Assembly: GCF_001636695.1 (NCBI RefSeq)
Contig: NZ_LGEL01000020.1
Span: 124,001-188,000 of the forward strand
Source: Pedobacter panaciterrae
GTDB lineage: Bacteria; Bacteroidota; Bacteroidia; Sphingobacteriales; Sphingobacteriaceae
DNA: 64,000 nucleotides
Direction: 5' to 3'
The translations under genes and the position numbers were made by a program. This document shows, piece by piece, positions 1 through 8,868 of this stretch (position 1 is its first letter; each line of letters opens with the position of its first letter). Under the pieces are notes generated by a model that was not told where the DNA came from, made no database searches, and worked only from the letters and a program-made list of their open reading frames with translations.

Positions 1-126
1 AAGATGAAAAAACGGCTATCAGATAACGGACAATGATTCGAATATATCAGACATCTTTTGCATGCGGAGCACTTACGGCCTCAATATTCGGACATTCTCT
101 CTCAAAAAACGGACAGGCAGTAAAAC

Positions 127-2967
127 TTAATAATTTACCGCGCGCGTTTGTTTAATAAATTCTGAAGGTGTAATCCGGTATTGCTCTTTAAAACACTGGC
201 CGAAATAAGACACGCTTTCAAAGCCCGACATGTAGGCTGCTTCGGAAACAGAGAAACCTGTAGTGAGAAAAGCAGCAGCCTTTTTTAAACGATAATTTCG
301 GATCAATTCGCTGGAAGCCATTTTTGTGAGGCTATTTAATTTGCGATTTAATGTTCTTGAACTCATGGCTAATTTATCGGCCAGATCGGAAATGGAAAAA
401 TCAGAATGATCCAGAAATTGATCAAGGATTTCATACAGTTTAATGAGAAACGGATGGGTAGCCTCATCTGACTTAAAATCATTCGTAGCGAATACATGTT
501 TATGGTAGTATTCCTGAAGTGTACGCTGATATTTAATCTGATTGTCGACCCTAAATTTCAGTTCGGACAGCAGGAAAGGTTTCGTTAAATAATCATTGGC
601 TCCCATGTCCAGACCTTTCAACCTGCTATCTATAGTTGATTTTGCTGAAAGTAAGATAATTCCGATATGACTTGTCAATGGGGAATTACGTATTAGCCCT
701 GCTATTTCATACCCATCTTTTCCCGGTAACATAATATCTGATATCACTATATCCGGCAGATCCTGCTGAATGATATTCCAGGCCTGCTCACCATCATTAC
801 AGGTTTTTACCTCATAGTACTCCCTGAAAAAATTGGCAATATACTCTGCAAGGCCAGCATGATCATCGATAACCAATATTGTGGGAAGGTTATTTGACAG
901 GTCATCTTCAGAAATGGCTGTTAAAGTATCTGCTTCTGTATTACATGATATGTTTGACAGCTCTACCTCTTCAATCAATTGAACCGGAAGTGTAACTGTA
1001 AATGAAGAACCAATTGTCTGTTTACTTTCGACCTCAATAGTACCGTTGAGTAAGGCGACCAGCTCTTTAGTATAGGCAAGCCCAAGGCCGGTTCCATTTG
1101 GATTGAGGAAGGAAGTACCTGATGCTTGATAAAAAGGTTTAAATAAATCGACTAATGTTTCATCAGACATACCTATGCCGTTATCTGACAGATTCAATTG
1201 AAAGTAGTTCTTATGATCAAATTGCTTAAAACTTATTTTTAACGTTACAATGCCCCCCTCCTGAGTAAATTTAATTGCATTTGACAAAAGGTTATTCAGT
1301 ATTTTCTCGAGCTTATCTCCATCAAACAGACAATAACTGTCCGGTATATCCTCTTCAATAAATTTCAGCGTGATGTGTTTACCGTCGGCAAGTGGCTGAA
1401 ATGAAAATAATATTTCGTGGCTAAACTCTTTGATATTACCTACCATTTCAGTTTTGGTCAGTTTACCGGCCTGAGATTTGGATAGATCCATCATTTGGTT
1501 AATAAGCCTAAGTAAATGGCTTGCATTTCTGTAAACAGTGTTCAATAAATTCTTCTCTTTGCCATTGGTACTAAGTCGGAGAAGATATTCAGTAGGTGCA
1601 GTTATGAGCGATAATGGGGTTTTAAATTCATGGGTAATGTTGGAAAAAAACTTTGACTTTAAGGATTCAATTTCAATCCGTTCCTCTGCTTCGCGACGAC
1701 CAAGTACCATTTGTTCATAAGCAATATTGGATTTAGCCAGTTCTGTAGCTAAGCGCTCTGAGTGGGTAAGTGCCCCGGTAAAGCGAAGTGCAAGAACGAT
1801 TGCCTGGAGTAAAAGCAACACCAAAAAGGCAAATGGAAGCAGGAAGCCAGTATTGATGAGTTCAGCCTCATATAATGAATCGTTAAGCAGGCCTATAAAA
1901 CAGGCTAAAATGCCGATTAAGAGTAAGGTATTATCCAGAGGATGATCCCGTAGGTGTTTGATAAGAAAGTAAACTGCAAAGCAACCCATCCATGCCGCCA
2001 TGATAATCACAACGATTAGCAGATTGCCATATATTTGGTTTGGGCTAAGCCATACCAGACTGGTATATGTTAATCCAATAATCTGGAATATGCGTTTCAT
2101 AAAGAGTGGGAAGCGCACAAGTTCTGTAGAGGTTAAAAAGTAAACAAAGCCCAGTAAACAGACCGGGAAAAGGGTATACAAAATTTTGAGCCCGAGGGAA
2201 TAGCTAAATCCTGGTAAAAAATAAAACAGGAGTGGTGTCATGGAAAAGCAGGCTCTGAATGCGAGCGCCAGGCATAATATGGCAAAAAAAAGTGCAGCCT
2301 TTTCTTTTCGGCGCATTGCAAATATAGCAAGATGGTAAATCCCCATAATAAGTAAACTCCCCACCAGAAACGCATCTGCAATAAAAGATTTATCACTGAT
2401 CTTTGTGAGCTGCTCCGGGCTACCAATAGTTATTGACGACCACATTCCGCTAGATGAAAAATGGTAATTGGATAACTGAAGCAGCAAAAAGACTTTATCT
2501 GATTTTGCAGTAAAGTACACTAGTTTTGAAACACTTTTGGGAATCATATTGGAACTGGTGTCTACTTTCCCCATCGTTGCTACAAGTTTTCCATCCACAA
2601 ACAGCTTATATGCTGAGGGCAAGGGAGGTAGCAAAAGTGCCCAGTTTTCACCAGCTTTTGGCAGCAATATGGTAAGGCCATAAGTTGCGTAGCCGAAACT
2701 TTTGTTAAAAAAATTTGTACCGGAATTAAATGGTGTCCAATTTCCGGGAACTCTTGTGTATTTTCCTGCAGTTTTCAATTCCTCCTCACTCGCAAGCTTC
2801 TTCCAGGCAAAAAGCCATTCACCTGATAATTTTATCGGAGGATCCTGTTCCGGACGGTAAGATTTTAAATCAACAACGCCGTTTACACATAACGGTGAAA
2901 TTTGAGCACTTACTGGATTTATAAGAAGAATAAAAGCAAGAAAAAGTAAGCCGCTAATTAACTTCAT
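127..2967 (-). CDS. Hybrid sensor histidine kinase/response regulator with 7TM-DISM sensor and AraC-type output
   Basis: A 946-residue one-protein signalling system. A signal peptide (about 1-21) is followed by an extracytoplasmic beta-sandwich (about 35-190) and seven or so hydrophobic segments (about 195-400), the 7TMR-DISM arrangement. The kinase core follows: H-box NITHEFKTP with the phospho-His near 446, an N-box SNAIKFT, a canonical G1 box SDNGIGM and G2 GTGLGL. A receiver domain has ISDIMLP with the acceptor Asp near 741, and an AraC-type helix-turn-helix occupies about 845-940. It presumably senses an envelope or ligand signal and binds DNA directly. It stands alone, so its target genes cannot be read from the context. 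The start is an ATG directly before the signal peptide. Family assignment is firm; the signal is unknown. Confidence 0.92.
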   Translation of the reverse strand: MKLISGLLFLAFILLINPVSAQISPLCVNGVVDLKSYRPEQDPPIKLSGEWLFAWKKLASEEELKTAGKYTRVPGNWTPFNSGTNFFNKSFGYATYGLTILLPKAGENWALLLPPLPSAYKLFVDGKLVATMGKVDTSSNMIPKSVSKLVYFTAKSDKVFLLLQLSNYHFSSSGMWSSITIGSPEQLTKISDKSFIADAFLVGSLLIMGIYHLAIFAMRRKEKAALFFAILCLALAFRACFSMTPLLFYFLPGFSYSLGLKILYTLFPVCLLGFVYFLTSTELVRFPLFMKRIFQIIGLTYTSLVWLSPNQIYGNLLIVVIIMAAWMGCFAVYFLIKHLRDHPLDNTLLLIGILACFIGLLNDSLYEAELINTGFLLPFAFLVLLLLQAIVLALRFTGALTHSERLATELAKSNIAYEQMVLGRREAEERIEIESLKSKFFSNITHEFKTPLSLITAPTEYLLRLSTNGKEKNLLNTVYRNASHLLRLINQMMDLSKSQAGKLTKTEMVGNIKEFSHEILFSFQPLADGKHITLKFIEEDIPDSYCLFDGDKLEKILNNLLSNAIKFTQEGGIVTLKISFKQFDHKNYFQLNLSDNGIGMSDETLVDLFKPFYQASGTSFLNPNGTGLGLAYTKELVALLNGTIEVESKQTIGSSFTVTLPVQLIEEVELSNISCNTEADTLTAISEDDLSNNLPTILVIDDHAGLAEYIANFFREYYEVKTCNDGEQAWNIIQQDLPDIVISDIMLPGKDGYEIAGLIRNSPLTSHIGIILLSAKSTIDSRLKGLDMGANDYLTKPFLLSELKFRVDNQIKYQRTLQEYYHKHVFATNDFKSDEATHPFLIKLYEILDQFLDHSDFSISDLADKLAMSSRTLNRKLNSLTKMASSELIRNYRLKKAAAFLTTGFSVSEAAYMSGFESVSYFGQCFKEQYRITPSEFIKQTRAVNY

Positions 2968-3047
2968 ATAAAAATTTATAAGTTATTATTTAAACTTCAT
3001 AAAATTAGAAAAATTAACAACAAGGAAAGAAACAAAATTATAGGGTT

Positions 3048-4046
3048 CTAGATGCCGAATTCTAAAAAATGACCAATGTTCGCTTGAACATGGTCATTTT
3101 TTTTATGTTCTCCCCTATTCAATTGAATTGCTCGTATTTTAACTCCGTTTCTCTCTAAAAGCAGCTCTTCATAGAAACCTTTGTAATAAACATCCTTCAC
3201 CTCAAAGCGCCTGCTGTTCCATGAGCTTTTTAGCTCAACCCATTCCGGATAAAAAACTATGTGTTCTTTGGTTGCATCAATCCCAAGTTTCAAGGCATCA
3301 TCTGCATTTAAAACTACGGCATTACCCAATATTTGGGCAGTATATATGTGATCCGGATGATGATAGATATGTGACGGTTTTCCTGTTTGTAAAAGCTGAC
3401 CATCTTTCAGAATCAATAGTTCATCTGACAAAAACAATCCATCTGCAGGGTCATGAGAAACCATGATAACTGTAACTCCCGTATCAGCAGCAATTCGTTT
3501 AATATCAGCACGCAATTGGTTTTTCAATAATGCGTCTACCTGACTAAAAGGTTCATCCAGCAATAAAACTGAGGTATCGCTTACCAATGCTTTCGCTATT
3601 GCAACACGTTGCTGCTCTCCCCCACTCAGTTCAGTAATTTTCTTGTCTTTAAGATGCATAATGTGCAAATGCTCCATCATGTCCATAGTTTTAGCGTGCT
3701 TGGATTGCACGTTTGTATTAGACAGCATGGAAGCAATATTATCGTACACCTTAGCGTAGATATTCAGAGAGAAATCCTGAGTCACCATTTTCATTTGCTT
3801 ATGGCCTGGTATCAATTGCTCATCTGGGCCTGGGATTCTGGTACCATCAAAAAGCACTTCACCACTATCTACCTTTAGCAAGCCATAAATACATTTCAAT
3901 AATGTCGATTTCCCGCTTCCACTTTCTCCAATAATGGCTACAATATTTCCCTTTTTGATATCGAAGCTAATGTTTTTAACTCCGGAAGCCTGTTCAGTCT
4001 GGTATTGCTTGGTCAGGTTTTTTACGCTGATAATCTGTTCTTCCAC
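3048..4046 (-). CDS. ABC transporter ATP-binding protein (PotA/FbpC-like)
   Basis: A 332-residue ABC ATPase. Walker A GESGSGKST lies near residue 38, the signature LSGGEQQR near 142, Walker B VLLLDEPFS near 162 and the H-loop His in MVSHDP near 197. About 100 residues beyond the nucleotide-binding domain resemble the accessory C-terminal region of polyamine/iron/molybdate-type importers. No permease or binding protein lies next to it, so its partner and substrate are unknown. The predicted start is a GTG (4046), as no ATG suits; a TATCTTTG -7-like box lies 4 bp upstream. The last codons form a strong hairpin followed by T residues (see the terminator). Confidence 0.85.
   Translation of the reverse strand: MEEQIISVKNLTKQYQTEQASGVKNISFDIKKGNIVAIIGESGSGKSTLLKCIYGLLKVDSGEVLFDGTRIPGPDEQLIPGHKQMKMVTQDFSLNIYAKVYDNIASMLSNTNVQSKHAKTMDMMEHLHIMHLKDKKITELSGGEQQRVAIAKALVSDTSVLLLDEPFSQVDALLKNQLRADIKRIAADTGVTVIMVSHDPADGLFLSDELLILKDGQLLQTGKPSHIYHHPDHIYTAQILGNAVVLNADDALKLGIDATKEHIVFYPEWVELKSSWNSRRFEVKDVYYKGFYEELLLERNGVKIRAIQLNRGEHKKNDHVQANIGHFLEFGI
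3064..3104 (-). terminator. Intrinsic terminator embedded in the 3' end of the ABC ATPase gene
   Basis: On the minus strand a 16-17 bp stem (arms containing AATGACCATGTTC and GAACATTGGTCATT, one bulged base) with a 4-nt loop is followed by TTTTTTAG. The hairpin lies inside the coding sequence and encodes the final NDHVQANIGHF segment, so coding and termination share the same bases. Confidence 0.65.
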
Positions 4047-4050
4047 AGTT

Positions 4051-4058
4051 CAAAGATA
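4051..4058 (-). promoter_or_regulatory. Candidate -7 box (TATCTTTG) for the ABC ATPase gene
   Basis: The minus strand reads TATCTTTG, a match to the Bacteroidota -7 consensus TAnnTTTG. It sits only a few bases before the GTG start, so a leaderless or very short leader transcript would result. No convincing -33 TTTG at the usual spacing was found. Confidence 0.3.
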
Positions 4059-4131
4059 ATATAAAAGTGTTGGCCATTAAACAAAAAAGCTGCCCAAAAG
4101 GTAGTATTGTCATTCTGAGGCTCTGGCGTTT

Positions 4132-4444
4132 CGTCATGTTGGGTGGCCGTCATCTTGGGCGGCCGTCATAGCGACCATCTCGTCATAGTGATCATCCCGT
4201 CATAGCGATCATCCCGTCATAGCGATCATCCCGTCATAGCGATCATCCCGTCATATCAAGCAGCCGTCATCTCGACGATAGGAGAGATCTCTTGTTCAGG
4301 CATAGTTCAAGAGATCTCTCCTATCGTCGAGATGACGGGATGATCGCTATGACGAGATGGTCGAGATGACGGCTGCTTGATATGACGGGATGGTTGTTAT
4401 GACGAGATGGTGATATGACGAGATGGTCGCAATGACGGGATGGT
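4132..4444. repeat. Palindromic array of CGTCAT units around a 31-bp perfect hairpin
   Basis: The left half consists of 16-17 bp units each starting CGTCAT. Four are in tandem at 4181-4248, the last three identical (CGTCATAGCGATCATCC). The centre is a perfect inverted repeat with 31-bp arms (4264-4294 and 4308-4338) and a 13-nt loop. The right half carries the same units in inverted orientation (ATGACGGGATGG, ATGACGAGATGG). The whole 4047-4575 gap holds no gene. The core hairpin recurs at 16867 and 60538, so this is a dispersed repeat family that has expanded here. It is not a CRISPR array because the units abut without unique spacers. Confidence 0.9.
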
Positions 4445-4522
4445 GAATAAGAATTGTTCGAGAAAACTATCGCTTTAAAAAGACGATCTCTTTAAAAAAC
4501 GTCATCGGTCATTAAACAGAAA

Positions 4523-4549
4523 AATCCCGCAGTATACTACCACGGGATT
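4523..4549 (-). terminator. Intrinsic terminator after the sigma/anti-sigma/outer-membrane protein operon
   Basis: Minus strand: stem AATCCCG/CGGGATT around a 13-nt loop, followed by TTTTTCTG. It lies 27 bp beyond the stop of the outer-membrane protein gene. Confidence 0.6.
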
Positions 4550-4575
4550 GGTTTTATTTGTGTGTGTTGTGTGTT

Positions 4576-5385
4576 TTAATTTAAGCCTAGTGTAACGCCA
4601 AAAGACATATTTTTTAATCCTTTTTGAGCTTCAGTTGCAAACATATCATTAGCATAATACTTAGCAAATACGCCAAATGCGCCATAACCCAACCTAACTG
4701 TACCGCCATAACGGAAAGACTGAAAGTTGTAATCATCACTAACTTTTACTTTTCCCCGTTCGTTACTGATTTGTTTTACTTTTCCATTCAAAAGGAACCC
4801 AACTTCCGGTCCGAATACAAAGTAAAAGCGGTTACCATGATCATTTTCTTTAGTGCGCAGTTCAAAGTTGAAAGGTATGTGTACATAGCTGCTGGAGAAA
4901 CGATTCTTAGAGAAATGGATATCTTCCTGAATGTATGTAAGCTCATTTGTGTTTTTCTGCATGGTTATATCTTTGTTTAACCTGATGTGAGTCCAGTCGA
5001 AACCACCTGCCAGATAGATTTTAAAATTTGAATTAAAACGATAGCCAAACTGAATGATATCAAAAGAAAAAGTACTTGTTTTACCACCTCTATAATCTAA
5101 AAAGTCATTAGTAGGAGATAATGTAAAGCTTCCGTTATCTATCAATCTTGAAAACCCAAGATCTACTCTTGTTAATGTTATTCCACCAATAAAACGACCT
5201 TTTGAAGCATTGGTTTTCCCTGTTGAGTCCTTTTTGCCAATTGAGATACCCACACCAAGATCCATATCGAACTTTTTCATTTTACGTTCTTTGGTTACAG
5301 TAGTATCCTGTTGTGCATTAGTATTTTGAGCTATAGCACCGGTAAGTCCGCTTACAATAAGTGCTGTTAATAATAGACGGTTCAT
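4576..5385 (-). CDS. Outer-membrane beta-barrel protein, ECF-sigma operon
   Basis: A 269-residue protein with an N-terminal signal peptide (cut near residue 24, after AQNTNAQ). The body is rich in alternating aromatic/polar strands and glycine and ends in a strand (SFGVTLGLN), as expected of a small eight-strand outer-membrane barrel of the porin/OmpW-like type. It is the last gene of an operon with an ECF sigma factor and a membrane-anchored putative anti-sigma protein; gaps are short, and a terminator follows. It could be a target or an accessory of that regulatory pair. The family is inferred from pattern only and no specific ligand can be named. Confidence 0.6.
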   Translation of the reverse strand: MNRLLLTALIVSGLTGAIAQNTNAQQDTTVTKERKMKKFDMDLGVGISIGKKDSTGKTNASKGRFIGGITLTRVDLGFSRLIDNGSFTLSPTNDFLDYRGGKTSTFSFDIIQFGYRFNSNFKIYLAGGFDWTHIRLNKDITMQKNTNELTYIQEDIHFSKNRFSSSYVHIPFNFELRTKENDHGNRFYFVFGPEVGFLLNGKVKQISNERGKVKVSDDYNFQSFRYGGTVRLGYGAFGVFAKYYANDMFATEAQKGLKNMSFGVTLGLN

Positions 5386-5413
5386 GTTATGTGTGGTTGT
5401 GTGTTTGCTAATT

Positions 5414-6136
5414 CTATTTATCTGACTTCTTATTAAACTTTATGAAACCTATGTTGATAGACACTAAAGAGGAATTATCATCGTCGGTATCAAACTGTAT
5501 AATTTTTTTTTCTCTCTTATCTACTTTGTTAACTACAAAATTCACCAGATCTCCCATGTTCCTAATCCCTTTATTTCCCTGATGCTCAGGCTCGGTAGCT
5601 CCTCCTGTATTTTCAACAGGGATGTCAGCTTTTGCCATCATCACTTCTTCTTTATGGGTTTCTTCTTTTGGTTCAGCCTTCGCTAACTCTCTAACAACTT
5701 CCGGTTGCTTATTAACAGGACGATCAGTTATTCTATTTGGTTGCAAAGCAGCCAGTTCTTTTTCCCTGCTACTTAATTTTATCCTCGGAGCAATAATTAG
5801 TGGTGTGCTTTCAACTTTATCTGTTTTTGATGAGATTACATCATTTAACTTCGTTGGGTTTTTAGCAACAGCAACTACCGTATCAGTCATAACATCGCTG
5901 CTTGCCAACACAGTAGCCTGCAATCTGATCTTTTCTGTTTTTGGGATCAATAAGCCTATTGTAACGGCAATTACGGCAACCGCTGCCGCCATCCAGTAAA
6001 TAGGTAAAGTACGTTTAGGTTTTGGCGACAGTTCTTCCGAAATACTGTTCCACAGGTCCGCAGAAGGTTGTATTTCCGCCCCCTCAAACTTATCTCTGAA
6101 CAACCTGTCAAACTCTTTATCCTGCATGTGTTGCAT
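5414..6136 (-). CDS. Putative anti-sigma factor, single-pass membrane protein
   Basis: A 240-residue protein. The first about 40 residues (FDRLFRDKFEGAEIQPSADLW) resemble the short cytoplasmic helix-rich segment of Bacteroidota anti-sigma proteins. One transmembrane helix (about 46-65, IYWMAAAVAVIAVTIGLLIP) and a low-complexity, Lys/Glu-rich extracytoplasmic tail follow. The gene starts inside the 3' end of the sigma factor gene (20-bp overlap; 11 bp if the second Met is used), which argues for translational coupling. Role as regulator of the adjacent sigma factor is inferred from position and layout; it lacks a clear zinc-binding anti-sigma motif. Confidence 0.6.
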   Translation of the reverse strand: MQHMQDKEFDRLFRDKFEGAEIQPSADLWNSISEELSPKPKRTLPIYWMAAAVAVIAVTIGLLIPKTEKIRLQATVLASSDVMTDTVVAVAKNPTKLNDVISSKTDKVESTPLIIAPRIKLSSREKELAALQPNRITDRPVNKQPEVVRELAKAEPKEETHKEEVMMAKADIPVENTGGATEPEHQGNKGIRNMGDLVNFVVNKVDKREKKIIQFDTDDDNSSLVSINIGFIKFNKKSDK

Positions 6137-6683
6137 AATTTATGCCCTCCATTTTTATTATTTCTTCCTTTAATATCGCCCTTGCTCTGGACAACTGCGA
6201 TTTACTTGCTCCTTCAGAAATACCTAATGTTTCGGCAATTTCTTTGTGAGAATATCCTTCTATGATGTACATATTAAACACTACTCTATACCCATCGGCT
6301 AACTTTTGAATTACTTTTAACAAATCCTGCATTCCTAATCTGCTAAAATCAAACCCTGTTGATGGCTGATCATAAGCATCTTCTATCGGAACAACATTCA
6401 TAGACCTTAAATTTTTACGGTAACTTTCTATTGCAGTATTTACCATAACTTTTCTGATCCAGCCTTCAAAAGCTCCATCTCCCCTGTACTCATTTATTTT
6501 CTGAAAGATCTTAATATAACCCATTTGCAATACGTCTTCAGCCTCCATCTTATCTTTTGCATAACGCATACAAACTACAAGCATCTTGGGCGCAGTTTGC
6601 CTGTACAGGGCCTCCTGCATCTTCCGGTTGCCTGCTTTGCATCCTTCTAATAATTCATTTATACTATATTGCGTCAACTTCAT
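6117..6683 (-). CDS. RNA polymerase ECF-type sigma factor
   Basis: A 188-residue protein with sigma region 2 (about 20-90, KDKMEAEDVLQMGYIKIFQKI) and region 4 (about 125-180) ending in a helix-turn-helix (GYSHKEIAETLGISEGASKSQLSRARAIL). Length and domain order are typical of Bacteroidota ECF sigma factors. It is the first gene of a three-gene minus-strand operon with the putative anti-sigma gene and an outer-membrane protein. It starts 75 bp after the end of the HemJ-like gene, with an A/T-rich gap that could carry its promoter. The inducing signal is unknown. Confidence 0.9.
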   Translation of the reverse strand: MKLTQYSINELLEGCKAGNRKMQEALYRQTAPKMLVVCMRYAKDKMEAEDVLQMGYIKIFQKINEYRGDGAFEGWIRKVMVNTAIESYRKNLRSMNVVPIEDAYDQPSTGFDFSRLGMQDLLKVIQKLADGYRVVFNMYIIEGYSHKEIAETLGISEGASKSQLSRARAILKEEIIKMEGINYATHAG

Positions 6684-6758
6684 TTGTGTGTTTGGTATAT
6701 AGTAGATGAAGCAACTATAAAAAAGGTTGCATGCAGTAATAAAAAAAAATAAAGGGGG

Positions 6759-7307
6759 TTAGCAATCGTGCTTTTTGCGGTAATGTTTGTACCATTTTAC
6801 GCCAAGCATAATTACTACAGAAAATATGATGAGCCCTACAAGGCCATAAATCCAGTTCACAGCGCTTTTTAGCACTACTGTGAACACAATAGCGACAAGG
6901 AGGATTGTTGCCACCTCGTTCCATAACCTAAGGTTAAACGAGCTTATTTTGCATTTACCGTGTTTCAGCTGTTTCATTATATTCTGGCAAATAAAATGAT
7001 AAACAAGCAGGGCTGCTACAAACCCAAGTTTTACATGAAACCAGGGAGTTTGCAATAAATCAGGTCGTATACAAACCATTCCTATACCTGCAAGTACAGT
7101 TAGTACCATTGCAGGTGTAGTAATGATATTCCAAAGTTTGGCCTCTATCTTTTCGTACTCCTTCTGGAGGATGTTACGTTCAATTTCAGGCCTGTCTTTG
7201 GCTTCAGTGTGATAAATAAACAGACGTACACTATAGAACAATCCTGCCATCCAGCTTACGACAAAGATGATGTGAACAGACAGAATGTAGTAATAGTATT
7301 TCTCCAT
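6759..7307 (-). CDS. hemJ: HemJ-like protoporphyrinogen IX oxidase (UPF0093/CopD-like)
   Basis: A 182-residue membrane protein with about four transmembrane helices. The N-terminal segment HIIFVVSWMAGLFYSVRLFIYH carries the conserved His and Arg/aromatic pattern of the HemJ/UPF0093 family, which oxidises protoporphyrinogen IX to protoporphyrin IX in many bacteria that lack HemG/HemY. Its position 7 bp after hemE at the end of the haem-synthesis operon supports that role. A CopD-like copper protein is the main alternative but is less likely in this context. hemN/hemF and hemH, needed to finish the pathway, are not in this window. Confidence 0.75.
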   Translation of the reverse strand: MEKYYYYILSVHIIFVVSWMAGLFYSVRLFIYHTEAKDRPEIERNILQKEYEKIEAKLWNIITTPAMVLTVLAGIGMVCIRPDLLQTPWFHVKLGFVAALLVYHFICQNIMKQLKHGKCKISSFNLRLWNEVATILLVAIVFTVVLKSAVNWIYGLVGLIIFSVVIMLGVKWYKHYRKKHDC

Positions 7308-7314
7308 TTTTATA

Positions 7315-8337
7315 TTAGTATTTAAAATCCTTGATTACTTCAATCGCATATTTTACATTATCGAATGGAATATCAGGCATAATACCATGACCAAGGTTAA
7401 AGATAAATCCATTTTCTCCGCGCATACGCTCAAATAAACGAAGGATCTCTCTTTTAATAACGGGTTTATCTGCATATAAAATATGTGGATCCAGGTTACC
7501 CTGAACTGCAATACCTGCCGGTAAGCTTTTCTTTATATTTAAAAGATCAGCATTCCAGTCTACCGAAACTACATCTGGTTTAGCTTCAGCCATAATAGGT
7601 GCAAATACAGAACTTCCTTTACAAAATGAAATTACGGGAATGTCTTTTCTGTTTAAATTAGCAATGATCTCATGAATATAACGGTGAGAGAATTCCTGAT
7701 AATCATTCCATGATAAGGCCTGCGCCCAGCTGTCAAAAATCTGGATGGCATTCACACCTGCGGCAATCTGAAGGTTCAAATAATCAGCAGTAACCTTAGC
7801 TATTTTAGCCAATAGTTTGTGTGCAACTTCCGGCTGATTGTGAATCAACAACTTGGTTGTTTTAAAATCTTTTGATGAACCGCCTTCAACAAGGTAGCTC
7901 ATAACAGTAAAAGGGGCACCAGCAAAACCAATTAAAGGAATGCTTCCGTTTAAACGTTGCTGTATCACCTTAATAGCGTCTGCTACATATTGCAAACGGT
8001 CTAAAACATCAACCTCAAGTGCATCTACATCTTTTAATGTACGCACAGGGTTTGCGAACTTTGGTCCAACACCTTGGGTAAAGCTTAAATCTCCACCCAT
8101 TGCCTCGCCTGTTACTAAAATATCCGAGAATAAAATAGCAGCATCGATACCCAGTAAATTAACCGGTAACATAGTTACATCAGCAGCAATTTCAGGTGTT
8201 TTGCACATTTCAAGGAAGGAGTATTTGTTTTTGATCTCCCAGTATTCAGGCATAAAACGACCAGCCTGACGCATCATCCATACCGGTGGGCGTTCTGTTT
8301 GCTTTGAAAATGCTGCATCTAAAAATAACGTGTTCAT
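7315..8337 (-). CDS. hemE: Uroporphyrinogen decarboxylase
   Basis: A 340-residue enzyme that removes four carboxyl groups from uroporphyrinogen III to give coproporphyrinogen III in the cytoplasm. The N-terminal signature PVWMMRQAGRFMPEY, with the substrate-binding Arg residues, and the second signature GFAGAPFTVMSYLVEGG are clear. The C-terminal GHGIMPDIPFDNV loop fits the family too. Length is normal. It lies 15 bp after the TPR-like gene and 7 bp before hemJ, as the penultimate gene of the haem operon. Confidence 0.96.
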   Translation of the reverse strand: MNTLFLDAAFSKQTERPPVWMMRQAGRFMPEYWEIKNKYSFLEMCKTPEIAADVTMLPVNLLGIDAAILFSDILVTGEAMGGDLSFTQGVGPKFANPVRTLKDVDALEVDVLDRLQYVADAIKVIQQRLNGSIPLIGFAGAPFTVMSYLVEGGSSKDFKTTKLLIHNQPEVAHKLLAKIAKVTADYLNLQIAAGVNAIQIFDSWAQALSWNDYQEFSHRYIHEIIANLNRKDIPVISFCKGSSVFAPIMAEAKPDVVSVDWNADLLNIKKSLPAGIAVQGNLDPHILYADKPVIKREILRLFERMRGENGFIFNLGHGIMPDIPFDNVKYAIEVIKDFKY

Positions 8338-8352
8338 GTAAATCTAATTTGT

Positions 8353-8868
8353 TTATAAGTTGTTCGCTTCTATCTCAATCTTGTTAATTATATCCTTTGC
8401 TTTTGGGGTACTGGCCAGTTCTTTTGCTTTCGCAATATAGGCCCTGCTCCGCTCACCATCTTTCTTTCTAAGCGCAAGATTGGCAAGATGGATCAATACA
8501 AAAGCTTTATCATTTTTTCCGCCAAGCGGGAAACGACTTGCTATCTGAAAATGATGTTCTGCAACATCATACTCTTCTTTCTTTAAGGCAATGTTAGCAC
8601 GCATAAACTCGTAATATCCTCTTCGGTTTCTTGCAAGTCTATCCGGATTTGGCACCTCTGCCAATATGCGTTCGGCTTTTTCATATTCGCCATTTTTAAA
8701 ATACTTAGAGGCAAGAAGCACAGAACTATGCTTAAAATGACTCCAAAGTACAAAGGCAAAGAAAAGGCCTGCCAATGCGGCAAGCTGATACTGCTCATAA
8801 AAAAGGCATGCTAAAGCGGCAATAATAAAAATTGCCATCAGTGCATACCTGCCTTTGGTATTATACAT
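8353..8868 (-). CDS. Small membrane protein with TPR-like helical repeats, in the haem operon
   Basis: A 171-residue protein with two hydrophobic helices in the first about 45 residues, then helix pairs with tetratricopeptide-like spacing (YFKNGEYEKAERIL, ANIALKKEEYDVAEHHF, ALRKKDGERSRAYI). Its ATG overlaps the stop of the response regulator gene by one base (TAATG), so the two are probably translationally coupled. No enzymatic motif is visible. A scaffold or assembly role linked to the regulators or to haem enzymes is only inferred from location. Confidence 0.7.
   Translation of the reverse strand: MYNTKGRYALMAIFIIAALACLFYEQYQLAALAGLFFAFVLWSHFKHSSVLLASKYFKNGEYEKAERILAEVPNPDRLARNRRGYYEFMRANIALKKEEYDVAEHHFQIASRFPLGGKNDKAFVLIHLANLALRKKDGERSRAYIAKAKELASTPKAKDIINKIEIEANNL

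Noticed and set aside
1-126. Left-edge sequence as the end of another gene
   Set aside because: No frame with recognisable homology; probably intergenic.
4181-4248. Tandem 17-bp repeats taken as a CRISPR array
   Set aside because: Units abut without spacers, are too short and form part of an inverted array; no cas gene is near.
6703-6758. GCAAC/GTTGC stem and T-run after hemJ as a terminator
   Set aside because: The stem is only 5 bp and the T-run precedes rather than follows it on the minus strand.
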